Positions 7,143-16,427 of a stretch of 48,773 nucleotides of DNA are shown one piece after another. The DNA comes from DATEHQ01 sp035279525 (GTDB lineage: Bacteria; Chloroflexota; Dormibacteria; Dormibacterales; Dormibacteraceae). The stretch is taken from the NCBI GenBank assembly GCA_035279525.1, contig DATEHQ010000168.1, forward strand, positions 1-48,773. The letters run 5' to 3'. Positions within the stretch are counted from its first letter, which is position 1. Each line of letters opens with the position of its first letter. The notes beneath the pieces were generated by a model, which had not been told where the DNA came from, did not search any database, and saw only the letters and a list, made by a program, of their open reading frames with translations. Made by a program: the position numbers and the translations under genes.

Positions 7143-8401
7143 TCGGCGCTCGCCGCAAGCACGCGCGTGGTCCACCCGCCACGCGCCTCCATGTGGATCG
7201 CCGCCGCGCCGATCTGGACGATCAGGCCGCCCGCGACGACAGCCGCCGGAAGCTCGACCAGGCCGTTGGGCAGAACGCCCGTAAGCGCAACGCCCCAGGA
7301 CGACAGGGCGGCCGCGAATCCAAGCAGGAAGCCGGGTGAGAACGTGAGCAGGAAACCGCTGAGGCCCGCGGTCACTATGCCGAACGCAGCCGCGACCACG
7401 AAGGCGAGCACGTTGTGCCCGAAGATGCCGAGCAGTTCCTGCACAGGGCCGCCGCCGCTCGCCGACCTGAGCAGGCTCGACAGCACCGGCCGCACCACCG
7501 TCGGCGGCACAGCGCTGGTCGAGCCGGCGGCGAAACCCACGGCCGCGCCGATCGGGAAACCCGCTGCCGCGACGAGCACCGGAATCCGCCGCTCCCAGAC
7601 CAGGCGCGCCATCCCGGGCCGGGCGCGGAAGCTCGCCCGCACGGACCGCCAGGCGCGCTGAAGCGGGTCCTTGAGGCCCGCTTCGCGCGCGAGCATCGCT
7701 TCGCGTGAGAAGCCGCTGAAGCCCATGCGGACCAGCACGACCGCGACCAGGATCATCATCAGTGCGAAGCCCCACAGGTACTCGGGGCGGCCGAGGATGA
7801 TGAGGCCGGCCTCGGCTTCGAGCACCACCGACATCGGCAGGATGATGAAGGACGCCATCACGTTGGCCGCCCGCATCGAGCGGGCGTTGAGGCTGATGAT
7901 CACCGCGCCCGCGACCATCGCCGCCACCTGGCAGATGGTCGAGAGAGCCAGCGCGACGAGAACGCCGAGCGGGAAGTAGCCGAGGCCGGGAAAGGCGACG
8001 AGGCAGTACACGGCAAGCCCGCCATAGCAGAGGGCGAGGGATACGCCGAGCACCGCCGCGACCTTGCCGGCGTAGATCTCCGCCTCCTTCAGCGGCGTCG
8101 ACAGCAGGACCTCCAGCGTCGTGCGCTCGCGCTCGCCGACGAACGATTCGAGCGCGAGGACGAGCGAGAAGCTGGCCGGGATGAAGACGACGAAGAATGC
8201 GCCGACGAGCGATAGCCGGTTGACGACCGCCGTCCCGCCCCCGAACGCGGCGAGCGCTCTCACACCAGCGCCCGAGCCGATGGGGATGGCCAGCGTGAGC
8301 GCCACCATGGCGGCGATCAGGCGCAGCTCGCTGACTGCGTCTCGCAGGTCACGCCGGGCGACCAGCGCGGCTTTACGCCGATCGAGTCTCGACGAGCTCA
8401 T
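7070..8401 (-). CDS. ABC-2 type permease fused to a SpoIIM-like domain
   Basis: 443 residues. The N-terminal ~250 residues look like an ABC-2 permease: an RDLRDAV lead, several membrane segments, and the cytoplasmic FVGERERTTLEVLLSTPLKE loop typical of NatB/YhgE-type permeases. After a basic linker the C-terminal half (about 285-443) has membrane segments with LLGIFGHNVLAFVVAAAFG and GVLPNGLVELPAAVVAGG, the pattern of stage II sporulation protein M/DUF95 domains. The ATG at 8401 (MSSSRLDRRKAALVARRD) overlaps the end of the ATPase gene by 29 bases, so they form one exporter. Substrate unknown. The SpoIIM assignment is from motif resemblance. Confidence 0.8.
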   Translation of the reverse strand: MSSSRLDRRKAALVARRDLRDAVSELRLIAAMVALTLAIPIGSGAGVRALAAFGGGTAVVNRLSLVGAFFVVFIPASFSLVLALESFVGERERTTLEVLLSTPLKEAEIYAGKVAAVLGVSLALCYGGLAVYCLVAFPGLGYFPLGVLVALALSTICQVAAMVAGAVIISLNARSMRAANVMASFIILPMSVVLEAEAGLIILGRPEYLWGFALMMILVAVVLVRMGFSGFSREAMLAREAGLKDPLQRAWRSVRASFRARPGMARLVWERRIPVLVAAAGFPIGAAVGFAAGSTSAVPPTVVRPVLSSLLRSASGGGPVQELLGIFGHNVLAFVVAAAFGIVTAGLSGFLLTFSPGFLLGFAAALSSWGVALTGVLPNGLVELPAAVVAGGLIVQIGAAAIHMEARGGWTTRVLAASADYVRALRWLVPALAVSAALEVFVG

Positions 8402-9188
8402 GGTGGTTCCCCACGATCGCGAGATAGATGTCCTGAAGCGTCGGAAGCTCACGGACCTCCTGGCGCGCCTTCAGGCCTGAGCGGCGCCGCAGCTCCGCGA
8501 CGTTGCCGACGGCGAGGGCGCGGCCGGCCGACATGATCCCGATCTCGCCGCCAAGACGGGTTCCCGCGAAATCCTCGGCATCGGTGGAGTCTACGAGGTG
8601 CTCGGCCTCCTCCATGCTGTGGGTGCAGATCACGAGCGCGCAGCCTTTCTTCTGCAGGTCCTTGAGATAGGCCCAGGCCCGCCGGGCGCTGTCCGGATCG
8701 AGCGCCGAGGTGGGCTCGTCCGCCAGGACGAGCCGTGGCCGGTGCAGGGTGGCGCGGATGAGCGCGACCTTCTGGCGCATGCCCTTCGAGTAGGTGCCGA
8801 GCCATCGGTCGGCCGCATCGCTCAGGTCGAAGAGCTCGAGCAGCTCCTCGATGCGGCGCCGGCGCAGGCCGGCTTCCAGGTCGTAGACCGCTCCGAAGTA
8901 GTCGAGGTAGGTGCGCGCCGACATCCGCTCGTAGAGGCCCGGCTGCTCTGGCATCAGCCCCACGCGGGCGCGAACCGCGGCCGGGTCTTCCGCCGCGTCG
9001 ATGCCGTCCACCGTCACGCGGCCCGCGCTGGGCATCAACACGCCGGCCATGCAGCGCAGCGCCGTCGTCTTGCCCGCTCCGTTGCGGCCGAGCAGGACCA
9101 GGCAGCTCGCCTCCTCGACGCGAACCGTCAGGTCGCGCAGCGCGACCACGTCGCCGTAGTGCTTGGCGAGCCCCTCGACCTCGAGCAC
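8373..9188 (-). CDS. ABC transporter ATPase
   Basis: 271 residues. Walker A GRNGAGKTT (about residues 34-42), Q-loop GLMPEQPGLYERMS, signature YSKGMRQKVALIRA, Walker B RLVLADEPTSALD and the H-loop CTHSMEE. The YSKGM signature and GLYE following the Q-loop are typical of the CcmA/NatA-like group that partners ABC-2 permeases. After the core there is a short extension with GEIGIMSAGRALAVGN and a variable C-terminus. GTG start at 9188. It lies 20 bases after the preceding membrane-protein gene and overlaps the permease gene, so it is probably transcribed from the pyrimidine operon. Confidence 0.92.
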   Translation of the reverse strand: MLEVEGLAKHYGDVVALRDLTVRVEEASCLVLLGRNGAGKTTALRCMAGVLMPSAGRVTVDGIDAAEDPAAVRARVGLMPEQPGLYERMSARTYLDYFGAVYDLEAGLRRRRIEELLELFDLSDAADRWLGTYSKGMRQKVALIRATLHRPRLVLADEPTSALDPDSARRAWAYLKDLQKKGCALVICTHSMEEAEHLVDSTDAEDFAGTRLGGEIGIMSAGRALAVGNVAELRRRSGLKARQEVRELPTLQDIYLAIVGNHHELVETRSA

Positions 9189-9208
9189 GGTCAGAGGATT
9201 CTGACGGC

Positions 9209-9904
9209 CTAGGTCTTGGAAGTTGGCGGATTAGGCGGAGTTGGAAACCTGGACCCGAATTCCGAGCCGCTGCGAACGTCGCGCCTTTGCCATGGGACCA
9301 GCAGCGCGAAGGCCAGCAGGAAGCCGGCGATGCCTACCAGGACGGTGGCGGGCGCTGGGGCCCCGAACCCGACGGTGACCAGGCCGCAGATCGCGCCCAC
9401 GACGGCGGCCACGAGCACGGAGACCATGCCCGGCAGCGTTGCGAGCCCGTACACAAACGCGCTGACCTGGGACCGGGATTCTTTGGGTTCGATCCCCATG
9501 GAACGCATGACACCGAGCAGGTCGTCGTGGGGGCTCGAGAAGAAGTTCGGCTCCAGCTCCGGGTGCAGCCGCAGATACGCGTTGCGAATCCGGTTCATCG
9601 CCATCACCCAATGGAAGTCGTCCCGATTCAGCGAGACCAGGCGAGCCACGGTGAAAAAGCCCACGACGGCGACAACCGCGAGCATGAAGATCGCGATCGA
9701 GATGAACGCGGCTCCGAAGTGGTCCGCCTGCGCCACCAGCGCGAGCGCGATCACCGCAGCGGAGAGGATCGCGAGGAACATGTTCACGCGACCAAGCGCC
9801 TCCTGGTAGGTCAGGGCGCGCGTCGCAAGCAGGCTCCAATGCTCGGTGGCGAGGATCTGGAGCACCTCGGAATCCTTGTGCTGTGGAGGCAGCTCGGTCG
9901 ACAT
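9209..9904 (-). CDS. Four-helix membrane protein, unknown
   Basis: 231 residues, not recognised. A soluble N-terminal region (SEVLQILATEHWSLLATRAL) leads into two hydrophobic segments (about 40-85), then a polar middle part (DDFHWVMAMNRIRNAYLRL, NFFSSPHDDL), then two more hydrophobic segments (about 165-215) and a short Pro/Ser tail. The layout recalls small bacterial proteins with a LATEHWSLL lead and two membrane-helix pairs, but I cannot name a family. The ATG at 9904 is 3 bases after the pyrD stop, so it is the seventh gene of the pyr operon. Confidence 0.65.
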   Translation of the reverse strand: MSTELPPQHKDSEVLQILATEHWSLLATRALTYQEALGRVNMFLAILSAAVIALALVAQADHFGAAFISIAIFMLAVVAVVGFFTVARLVSLNRDDFHWVMAMNRIRNAYLRLHPELEPNFFSSPHDDLLGVMRSMGIEPKESRSQVSAFVYGLATLPGMVSVLVAAVVGAICGLVTVGFGAPAPATVLVGIAGFLLAFALLVPWQRRDVRSGSEFGSRFPTPPNPPTSKT

Positions 9905-9907
9905 CGC

Positions 9908-10819
9908 TCAGTCGCGGGGAAGATACCGCGGAACGTCGGCCAGCGACTTGAAGCCGCGGGCGTCGAGGAAGGCCGCGATGCCATCGTGAACCTCGGCGAT
10001 GGCGCGCGCGTTCACGAAGGTGGCGGTGCCGACCTGCACCGCCGAGCATCCTGCGACCAGGAATTCAAGCGCATCCTCCGCCTGGGTGATCCCGCCGATG
10101 CCGATCACGGGGATGCGCACCGCGCGGGCCGCCTGGTGCGCGAGGTGCACGGCCAGCGGACGGATCGCGGGACCCGACAGGCCGCCGGTCCGGAAGCTGA
10201 GACGAGGGCTGTAGCCGTTCAGGTCGATTGACATCCCGACGAACGTGTTGATCGCGCAAAGGGCGTCGGCGCCGGCGGACTCGACAGCTCGCGCGATCAC
10301 CCCGATGTCGCTGACCATCGGGGTCAGCTTCACCCAGACCGGCAGCTTCGTGCGCCTGCGCACCGCCTCGGTCACCGCGGCCGCCGCGCGAGGATCGTTG
10401 CCGAAGTAGAGGCCGCCCTGCTCCACGTTCGGGCACGAGATGTTGATCTCGAAGCCGGCGACCCCAGGCACACCGTCGAGCCGCGCCGCCAGCTCACCGT
10501 ACTCCGCGGCGCTCTCTCCGTTGATGTTGACGAACACGGGGAAGTCCCACTGCGCCCATTTCGGCGCGTAGTCGCGGATCAGCGCCTCGACACCAGGACC
10601 CTGCAGGCCGATCGCGTTGAGCATTCCGCCCGGCGTCTCGACGATCCGCGGCGGCGGCGTGCCCGCGCGCGGGCGCAGGAAGATGCCCTTCGAGACCATG
10701 CCGCCGAGCGCCCGGCGCTCGAGCAGAGGGACCTCTGTGCCGTAGCCGAAGGTTCCGGAGGCGGCCATCACCGGCCCGCGGAGCTGGAAGGTGCCCACCT
10801 TCGCCGTCATGTCGGGCAT
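9908..10819 (-). CDS. pyrD: Dihydroorotate dehydrogenase B, catalytic subunit
   Basis: 303 residues, FMN-dependent (beta/alpha)8 barrel oxidising dihydroorotate to orotate. Type 1B signs: GPVMAASGTFGYG near the start, FEINISCPNVEQGG with the catalytic Cys (types 1A/1B use Cys), VKLTPMVSDIG, and IPVIGIGGITQAEDALEF. The neighbouring pyrK confirms the NAD-linked heterotetramer type. ATG at 10819 shares one base with the pyrK stop (TGATG); GTG at 10822 is a one-codon alternative. Confidence 0.95.
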   Translation of the reverse strand: MPDMTAKVGTFQLRGPVMAASGTFGYGTEVPLLERRALGGMVSKGIFLRPRAGTPPPRIVETPGGMLNAIGLQGPGVEALIRDYAPKWAQWDFPVFVNINGESAAEYGELAARLDGVPGVAGFEINISCPNVEQGGLYFGNDPRAAAAVTEAVRRRTKLPVWVKLTPMVSDIGVIARAVESAGADALCAINTFVGMSIDLNGYSPRLSFRTGGLSGPAIRPLAVHLAHQAARAVRIPVIGIGGITQAEDALEFLVAGCSAVQVGTATFVNARAIAEVHDGIAAFLDARGFKSLADVPRYLPRD

Positions 10820-11571
10820 CACGCCATCACCGCGTACGGAAGGTGGGACGGCAGCGCCGGCCAGTCGATGTCGGCCGCGCGATACACCGGACCCTCGGTG
10901 CACGCGCGGTCGTAACCGCCTCGCTTCAACGGCACCGCGCAGCCGAGGCACACGCCCGTCCCGCATCCCATGTACGTCTCGACCGCGACCTGCGCGTCCG
11001 GCCATCGCTCCGCCACCGCCGCGAGCATGCGGTTGGGTCCGCACGCCAGCACCACGTCGGCGTCAGGCGCGGCGGCCACGGCAGTGCCGCGGACGCCCTT
11101 CGATCCGTCGTCGGTGGCCCACACCACCTCGTCGCCCTGCCACTCCTCGCAAAGGTCGGCCACGTTCCGCGCACCGTGCACCCAGGTGACCTGGAGGCCG
11201 GCGTTTCGCGCGTCGCGTGCCGCCAGGGGCATCGGCGCGACACCGAGCCCGCCGCTGACGAGCACCACACGCTCTGCATGCGTCGGCACCACGAAGCCGT
11301 GACCGAGTGGACCGAGACAGCTCAGCCGGTCGCCGGTCTCCATCGCGAGCAGCTGCGCGGTTCCCCTGCCCACGGCCTTCAGCACCACCTCGATCGAACG
11401 GCCGTCCACGCGATAGACAGAGAACGGACGGCGCAGCAGCGGGCCGGCCGGCCAGCCGAGGTTGACGAACTGGCCGGCCCGCACCGAAGCGGCGACCGCG
11501 GGCGCCTGCATCGTGAGCACGTACATGTCGCGGGCGACCTGCCTCCGCGCGGTCAGGGCGGACTCAAGCAG
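10819..11571 (-). CDS. pyrK: Dihydroorotate dehydrogenase B, electron transfer subunit, CTG start
   Basis: FAD/[2Fe-2S] subunit that passes electrons from PyrD to NAD. Features: LLRRPFSVYRVDG (FAD site RPxS), VVLVSGGLGVAPMPLAA (NAD-site glycine motif), LACGPNRMLAAV, and the cluster ligands CGTGVCLGC plus a later Cys in DRACTEG. The first ATG (11526) would remove about 15 residues; the frame upstream reads (CTG)LESALTARRQVARD, which lines up with the usual PyrK opening, and only CTG at 11571 can start it. That CTG lies 5 bases before the carAB stop, an 8-base overlap. Length 250. Confidence 0.9.
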   Translation of the reverse strand: MLESALTARRQVARDMYVLTMQAPAVAASVRAGQFVNLGWPAGPLLRRPFSVYRVDGRSIEVVLKAVGRGTAQLLAMETGDRLSCLGPLGHGFVVPTHAERVVLVSGGLGVAPMPLAARDARNAGLQVTWVHGARNVADLCEEWQGDEVVWATDDGSKGVRGTAVAAAPDADVVLACGPNRMLAAVAERWPDAQVAVETYMGCGTGVCLGCAVPLKRGGYDRACTEGPVYRAADIDWPALPSHLPYAVMA

Positions 11572-14500
11572 GAACGTTTGCGGCCCTCCATTCGTCGATC
11601 GTTCTCACTTCCAGCTCACCGTGGGAGACGGCCGCCGATTCGAGCAGCGCGGCGGCCGTGTCGAGCGAGGTGAGGCAGGGGATGCGGCGCTCGACCGCGG
11701 CGCGGCGGATCTCAAAACCATCCTTGATGACCGGCGCGCCGCTCTCGCCCGGGTCGGCGTAGATGTTCGACATGGTGTTGATGACCAGGTCGACCTCACC
11801 TCGCGTGATGGCGTCGAGCACGGTCGGCCCTTCCTCTCCGATCTTCGCCACCACCCGCGGCGAGAAACCCGCCTGCCGCAGCGCCACCGCCGTCCCGTGC
11901 GTGGCCACGAGCGTGTACCCGAGCTCCACCAGGCGCGAGACGATGGGAAAGATCTCGGGCTTGTCCACGTCCGCGATCGTCAGGAGAACAGCGCCTCCGC
12001 GCACGACCTTCATCCCGGAGGCCGCGAACGCCTTGCTCAGCGCCTCGTTGAGCGTGCGCGCGATGCCGATGGCCTCGCCGGTGGACTTCATCTCTGGCCC
12101 CAGGTACGAATCGACCGCCGGCAGCTTGTTCATCGAGAAGACAGGCGCCTTGACCGCGACCAGGTCTCGGGGCGGGATCAAGCCGGTGGCCCAGCCGAGG
12201 CCGGCGAGCTTCTCACCGAGCATCACGCGCGTCGCGAGCTTGACCATCGGAGTGCCGGTGACCTTGGACAGGAACGGCACCGTGCGCGACGCGCGAGGGT
12301 TGACCTCGAGCACGTACACCCGGCCGCGGTGCACGACGTACTGCACGTTGACCAGGCCGCGCAATCGCAGGTGACGCGCGATCCGCACCGTGTAGTCGAT
12401 CACGTGGTCGAGCTCATCCTGCTCGAGCCCCTGCGCCGGATAGACCGCATAAGAATCGCCGGAGTGGACCCCCGCCCTCTCGACGTGCTGCATCACGCCC
12501 GGGATGACCACGGTGTCGCCGTCGGAGATGGCGTCGACCTCGACCTCGGTGCCCTGCAGGTACTTGTCGACCAGGACCGTGCCGCGCGGCATCGCGCCTA
12601 TCGCCCAGACCATGTAGCGGCGCAGCTCGTCGGGGTTGCGCACGATCTCCATCGCTCGGCCACCGAGCACGTACGACGGCCTGACCAGGACCGGGTAGCC
12701 GGTGCGCTCGGCGATGGCCACCGCCTCTTCGACGGTGGTCGTCGTGCCCCCCATCGGCTGCGGGATGCCGATCGCGTCGAGCGCCTCCGCGAATGCGCGC
12801 CTGTCCTCGGCCAGGTCGATGGCTTCGACGCTGGATCCCATCACCGCCACACCGTGACTGTCGAGCGATTCGGCCAGGTTGATCGCCGTCTGGCCGCCGA
12901 ACTGCACGAGCGCGCCTTCGACCGATTCGGCCCGCGCCACGTGCAGCGCCCCGTCGATGTCGAGCGGGTCGAAGTACAGGCGGTCGGAGGTGTCGAAATC
13001 GGTCGAGACGGTTTCCGGATTGGAGTTGACCAGCACCGCACGCACGCGCGCCTCGCGCAGCGCCCACGCGGCGTGCACCGAGCAGTAGTCGAACTCGATC
13101 CCCTGGCCGATCCGGATCGGCCCCGAGCCGATGACCAGGGCGGTCCGCCCGGGCTCCGCCTCGCTTTCGGACTCCTCTTCCCAGCAGGAGTAGTAGTAAG
13201 GCGTCGCGGCCTCGAACTCCGCGGCGCATGTGTCGACCAGCTTGTAGGTGGGTGTCGCGGCTTCGACCGTTTCACCACGCAGGGAGGCGATCATCGCGTC
13301 CGAGAAACCGGCGCGCCGCAGCTCGCTGACGTCGCCCTCGGTCTCGAGCCGGATGATGGTCGCCAGCCGGTCGATGAACCACCTGTCGATCCGGCTGCGG
13401 CCGGCCAGCTCCCCGGGGTCCGCGCCCTTGCGCAGGGCCTGGAGCAGACCGAACAGCCGGCGGTCGTTCGGCTGGTCGATGGTTTCGTCACCCAGCTCCC
13501 AGGCCGCCGGCGGCTTCTGCTCGAGTGAGCGCATCGCCTTCGACAGGGCGGCCTCGAAGGTTCGCTCGATGGCCATCACCTCGCCGGTGGAGGCCATCTG
13601 CGTGCCGAGCCGGCGGTCGCCCGCCGGGAACTTGTCGAACGGCCAGCGCGGGATCTTGACCACGCAGTAGTCCAGGGCCGGCTCGAATGCGGCGAAGGTG
13701 CGGCCCGTGATCTCGTTGCGGATCTCCTCGAGGCGCCTGCCCACCGCCACCTTGGCGGCCACGCGGGCGATCGGGTAGCCGGTGGCCTTGGACGCGAGGG
13801 CCGACGAGCGGCTGACGCGAGGATTGACCTCGATCACGTAGTAGGTCGAGCTGTGCGGGTCCAGCGCGAACTGCACGTTGCACCCGCCTTCGATGCCGAG
13901 CGCTCGGATGATCCGGATCGCGGAAGACCGCAACATCTGGTGGTCGCGGTCCGAGAGCGTCTGGGCGGGCGCGACGACGATCGAGTCACCGGTGTGGACG
14001 CCCATCGGATCGAGGTTCTCCATGTTGCAGACGGTGATGCACGTGTCTGCCGAGTCGCGCATGACCTCGTACTCGATCTCCTTCCAGCCCCACAGCGACC
14101 GCTCGACGAGGACCTGGTGGATCGGCGACGCGTCGAGGCCCCTTTGCGCGATCCTCTCCAGCTCGGCGGCCGTCGTGACGAATCCCCCGCCGGTGCCGCC
14201 CAGCGTGTAGGCGGGCCGGATCACGAGCGGCAGCCCCACCTCCGCCACGAAGTCGCGCACCTGCTCGATCGATTCGCAGACGCGCGAGCTCGGCACCGGC
14301 TCGCCGATCGATTCGAGCATCGTCTTGAAGGCCTGACGGTCCTCCGCCTTGCGGATCGTTTCGATGCCGGCGCCGAGCAGGCGCACATGGTGGCGCTCGA
14401 GGACACCCGCCGTGGCCAGCTCCGTGGCCAGGTTCAGGCCGGTCTGGCCGCCGAGCGTCGGCAGCAGCGCGTCGGGCCGCTCGCGCTCGATCACGCGCTC

Positions 14501-15892
14501 CACCGACTCGACGGTGAGCGGCTCGAGGTAAACGCGGTCGGCGACGTCCTCGTCGGTCATGATCGTCGCGGGGTTCGAGTTCACGAGCACGGTTTCGATG
14601 CCTTCCTCGCGCAGCGCCTTGCACGCCTGGGTGCCGGCGTAATCGAACTCCGCCGCCTGGCCGATCACGATCGGGCCCGAACCGAGGATGAGGACTTTGC
14701 GCGGTGGCGCTTCGACGCGCGGCGGACCCGGCGCGCGGTCGAGCGGCACGCCGGAGCGCACCATCTCGATGAAGCGATCGTAGAGGTGCTGGTTGTCCTG
14801 GGGGCCGGGGCAGCCCTCGGGGTGGTACTGCACGCTGAACACGGGCAGGCGCGCATGCGCGAGCCCCTCGACCGAGCCGTCGTTGAGGTTGAGCTGCGAG
14901 ACGAAGAAGTCTCCCCGCGGTAGGGATTCCGCGTCGACCTGAAACTCATGGTTCTGGCTCGTGATGTGGACGCGCCCCGTCTCGAGGTCCTTCACCGGGT
15001 GGTTCGCCCCGTGATGGCCGAAAGGCAGCCGGGAGGTGCTCGCGCCCGCCGCGCGCCCGATGATCTGGTGCCCGAGGCAGATGCCGAAGAGCGGGATGCG
15101 GCCGATCGCCTCGCGCGCCAGCCCCACCGGGCCCTCCAGGACGGCGGGGTCGCCAGGACCGTTGGAGAGGACAAGGCCCTGTGCTCCCGTGGCCATGACG
15201 TCGCGCCAGCTTGCGTCGTGCGGCAGCACCACGACCCTGCAGCCGCGCTCGCGCAGGGACCGGAGGATGTTCGTCTTCACCCCGTAGTCGACGACCGCGA
15301 CCACGAGGCCCTCACCGTCCGCGTGGACGCGGGGCCGCAGCTCGGGTGCGAGCGCCTCGTGCCACTCATCCTGCTTCGTGCGCGAGGCCTGGGCCACGAG
15401 GTCCTGGTCCGATAGGGGCGAGACGCGTTGAGCCATGCCGGCCAGCTCGGCCAGGCGCGCCGGCGAGGGGAGCCTTGATTCGTGGACCAGGACCGCCCTC
15501 AGCGCGCCGTGCTTGCGCAGGTGGCGCGTCAGCGCACGCGTGTCGATCTCGCTGATCGCGGGCACGCCCCAGCGGCGCAGGTACTCATCGAGCGAAGCCT
15601 CGCTCGAGTGGTGGCTCGGCGCCGGGCACGCCCAGCGCACGATGAGGGCGCGGGCCCACGGTCTCGAGGATTCGGCGTCGGCCTCGCGCACGCCGTAATT
15701 GCCCTGCAGCGGATAGGTCATGCAGACCATCTGTCCGGCGTAGGAAGGATCGGTCAGCACCTCCTGGTAGCCGGTCATCGCGGTGTTGAACACGACCTCG
15801 CCCTCTCCCATGACGGGCGCCCCGAGCGCCGCGCCAACGAAGGCGCGACCGTCCTCGAGCACCAGGGCGGCGTGCCGCAGGTCAGCCGGCAA
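11564..15892 (-). CDS. carAB: Carbamoyl-phosphate synthase, CarA-CarB single-chain fusion
   Basis: 1442 residues in one uninterrupted frame. Residues 1-~383 are CarA: GLVLSNGPGDP, catalytic Cys272 in LFGICLGHQIIG, SQNHEFQVD, and the His357/Glu359 pair in VQYHPEG. A short linker (~384-397, rich in Pro/Arg) leads into CarB: LILGSGPIVIGQAAEFDYAG, two ATP-grasp halves (ENLDPMGVHTGDSIVVAP; second half ALVIGSGPIRIGQGIEFD and MQHVERAGVHSGDS), and the C-terminal MGS-like domain with GYTLVATHGTAVALRQAG. It makes carbamoyl phosphate from glutamine, bicarbonate and 2 ATP. TTG start overlaps the pyrR stop by 11 bases. Bacteria normally have two separate subunits; a fused chain recalls eukaryotic CPS II. 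Confidence 0.95.
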   Translation of the reverse strand: MPADLRHAALVLEDGRAFVGAALGAPVMGEGEVVFNTAMTGYQEVLTDPSYAGQMVCMTYPLQGNYGVREADAESSRPWARALIVRWACPAPSHHSSEASLDEYLRRWGVPAISEIDTRALTRHLRKHGALRAVLVHESRLPSPARLAELAGMAQRVSPLSDQDLVAQASRTKQDEWHEALAPELRPRVHADGEGLVVAVVDYGVKTNILRSLRERGCRVVVLPHDASWRDVMATGAQGLVLSNGPGDPAVLEGPVGLAREAIGRIPLFGICLGHQIIGRAAGASTSRLPFGHHGANHPVKDLETGRVHITSQNHEFQVDAESLPRGDFFVSQLNLNDGSVEGLAHARLPVFSVQYHPEGCPGPQDNQHLYDRFIEMVRSGVPLDRAPGPPRVEAPPRKVLILGSGPIVIGQAAEFDYAGTQACKALREEGIETVLVNSNPATIMTDEDVADRVYLEPLTVESVERVIERERPDALLPTLGGQTGLNLATELATAGVLERHHVRLLGAGIETIRKAEDRQAFKTMLESIGEPVPSSRVCESIEQVRDFVAEVGLPLVIRPAYTLGGTGGGFVTTAAELERIAQRGLDASPIHQVLVERSLWGWKEIEYEVMRDSADTCITVCNMENLDPMGVHTGDSIVVAPAQTLSDRDHQMLRSSAIRIIRALGIEGGCNVQFALDPHSSTYYVIEVNPRVSRSSALASKATGYPIARVAAKVAVGRRLEEIRNEITGRTFAAFEPALDYCVVKIPRWPFDKFPAGDRRLGTQMASTGEVMAIERTFEAALSKAMRSLEQKPPAAWELGDETIDQPNDRRLFGLLQALRKGADPGELAGRSRIDRWFIDRLATIIRLETEGDVSELRRAGFSDAMIASLRGETVEAATPTYKLVDTCAAEFEAATPYYYSCWEEESESEAEPGRTALVIGSGPIRIGQGIEFDYCSVHAAWALREARVRAVLVNSNPETVSTDFDTSDRLYFDPLDIDGALHVARAESVEGALVQFGGQTAINLAESLDSHGVAVMGSSVEAIDLAEDRRAFAEALDAIGIPQPMGGTTTTVEEAVAIAERTGYPVLVRPSYVLGGRAMEIVRNPDELRRYMVWAIGAMPRGTVLVDKYLQGTEVEVDAISDGDTVVIPGVMQHVERAGVHSGDSYAVYPAQGLEQDELDHVIDYTVRIARHLRLRGLVNVQYVVHRGRVYVLEVNPRASRTVPFLSKVTGTPMVKLATRVMLGEKLAGLGWATGLIPPRDLVAVKAPVFSMNKLPAVDSYLGPEMKSTGEAIGIARTLNEALSKAFAASGMKVVRGGAVLLTIADVDKPEIFPIVSRLVELGYTLVATHGTAVALRQAGFSPRVVAKIGEEGPTVLDAITRGEVDLVINTMSNIYADPGESGAPVIKDGFEIRRAAVERRIPCLTSLDTAAALLESAAVSHGELEVRTIDEWRAANVPA

Positions 15893-16427
15893 CTATCACC
15901 GCCTGGTCGACGCCGTCCTCCTCGCTGACGAGGACCTCGATGCGCTCCGCGTCGGATGTCGGAACGTTCTTGCCGACATAGTCCGGCCGGATCGGCAGCT
16001 CGCGATGTCCACGGTCGACGAGCACCGCCAGCTGGATCGCCCGGGGCCGGCCGAAATCCATCACCGCGTCCATCGCGGCCCGCGCCGTGCGGCCGTGGTG
16101 GATCACGTCGTCGACCAGGACGACGACCTTGCCGTCGACAGGAGGCATCTCGGAATCAGCCCGGTGCGCCGGCTCGCGCAGGTGCCTGTCGTCGCGGTGA
16201 GCGGCCACGTCGAGGCGGCCGACCGGGACCACGCACCGCTCCAGCCTGGTCAGGATCACGGCGAGCCGCCGCGCGAGCACGTCACCCTTGCTGACGACGC
16301 CGACGACCACCAGGTCCTCCACGCCACGGTTCCTCTCGACGATCTCGTGCGCGATGCGGTGGAGGGACCGCCGGATCTGGTCGGAGTCCATCACCGTCGC
16401 CTTGAGGCGACCCTCGGTGACGCTCAA
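15882..16427 (-). CDS. pyrR: PyrR: pyr attenuator/uracil phosphoribosyltransferase
   Basis: 181 residues, the normal PyrR length. Opens TEGRLKATVMDSDQIRRSLH and has RIAHEIVERNRG, VGVVSKGDVLARRLA, VPVGRLDVAAHRDD and the PRPP-binding loop VVVLVDDVIHHGRTARAAMD. PyrR binds pyr mRNA in response to UMP and may have weak UPRT activity. The TTG at 16427 overlaps the pyrB stop as TTGA; ATG at 16391 would delete 12 residues including part of the conserved opening. A PyrR-binding RNA loop upstream of pyrB supports a regulatory role here. Confidence 0.93.
   Translation of the reverse strand: MSVTEGRLKATVMDSDQIRRSLHRIAHEIVERNRGVEDLVVVGVVSKGDVLARRLAVILTRLERCVVPVGRLDVAAHRDDRHLREPAHRADSEMPPVDGKVVVLVDDVIHHGRTARAAMDAVMDFGRPRAIQLAVLVDRGHRELPIRPDYVGKNVPTSDAERIEVLVSEEDGVDQAVIVAG

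Noticed and set aside
11462..13528. 688-residue open frame opposite carAB
   Set aside because: Arg/Asp/His-rich antisense shadow of a clearly coding GC-rich gene; no family motifs.
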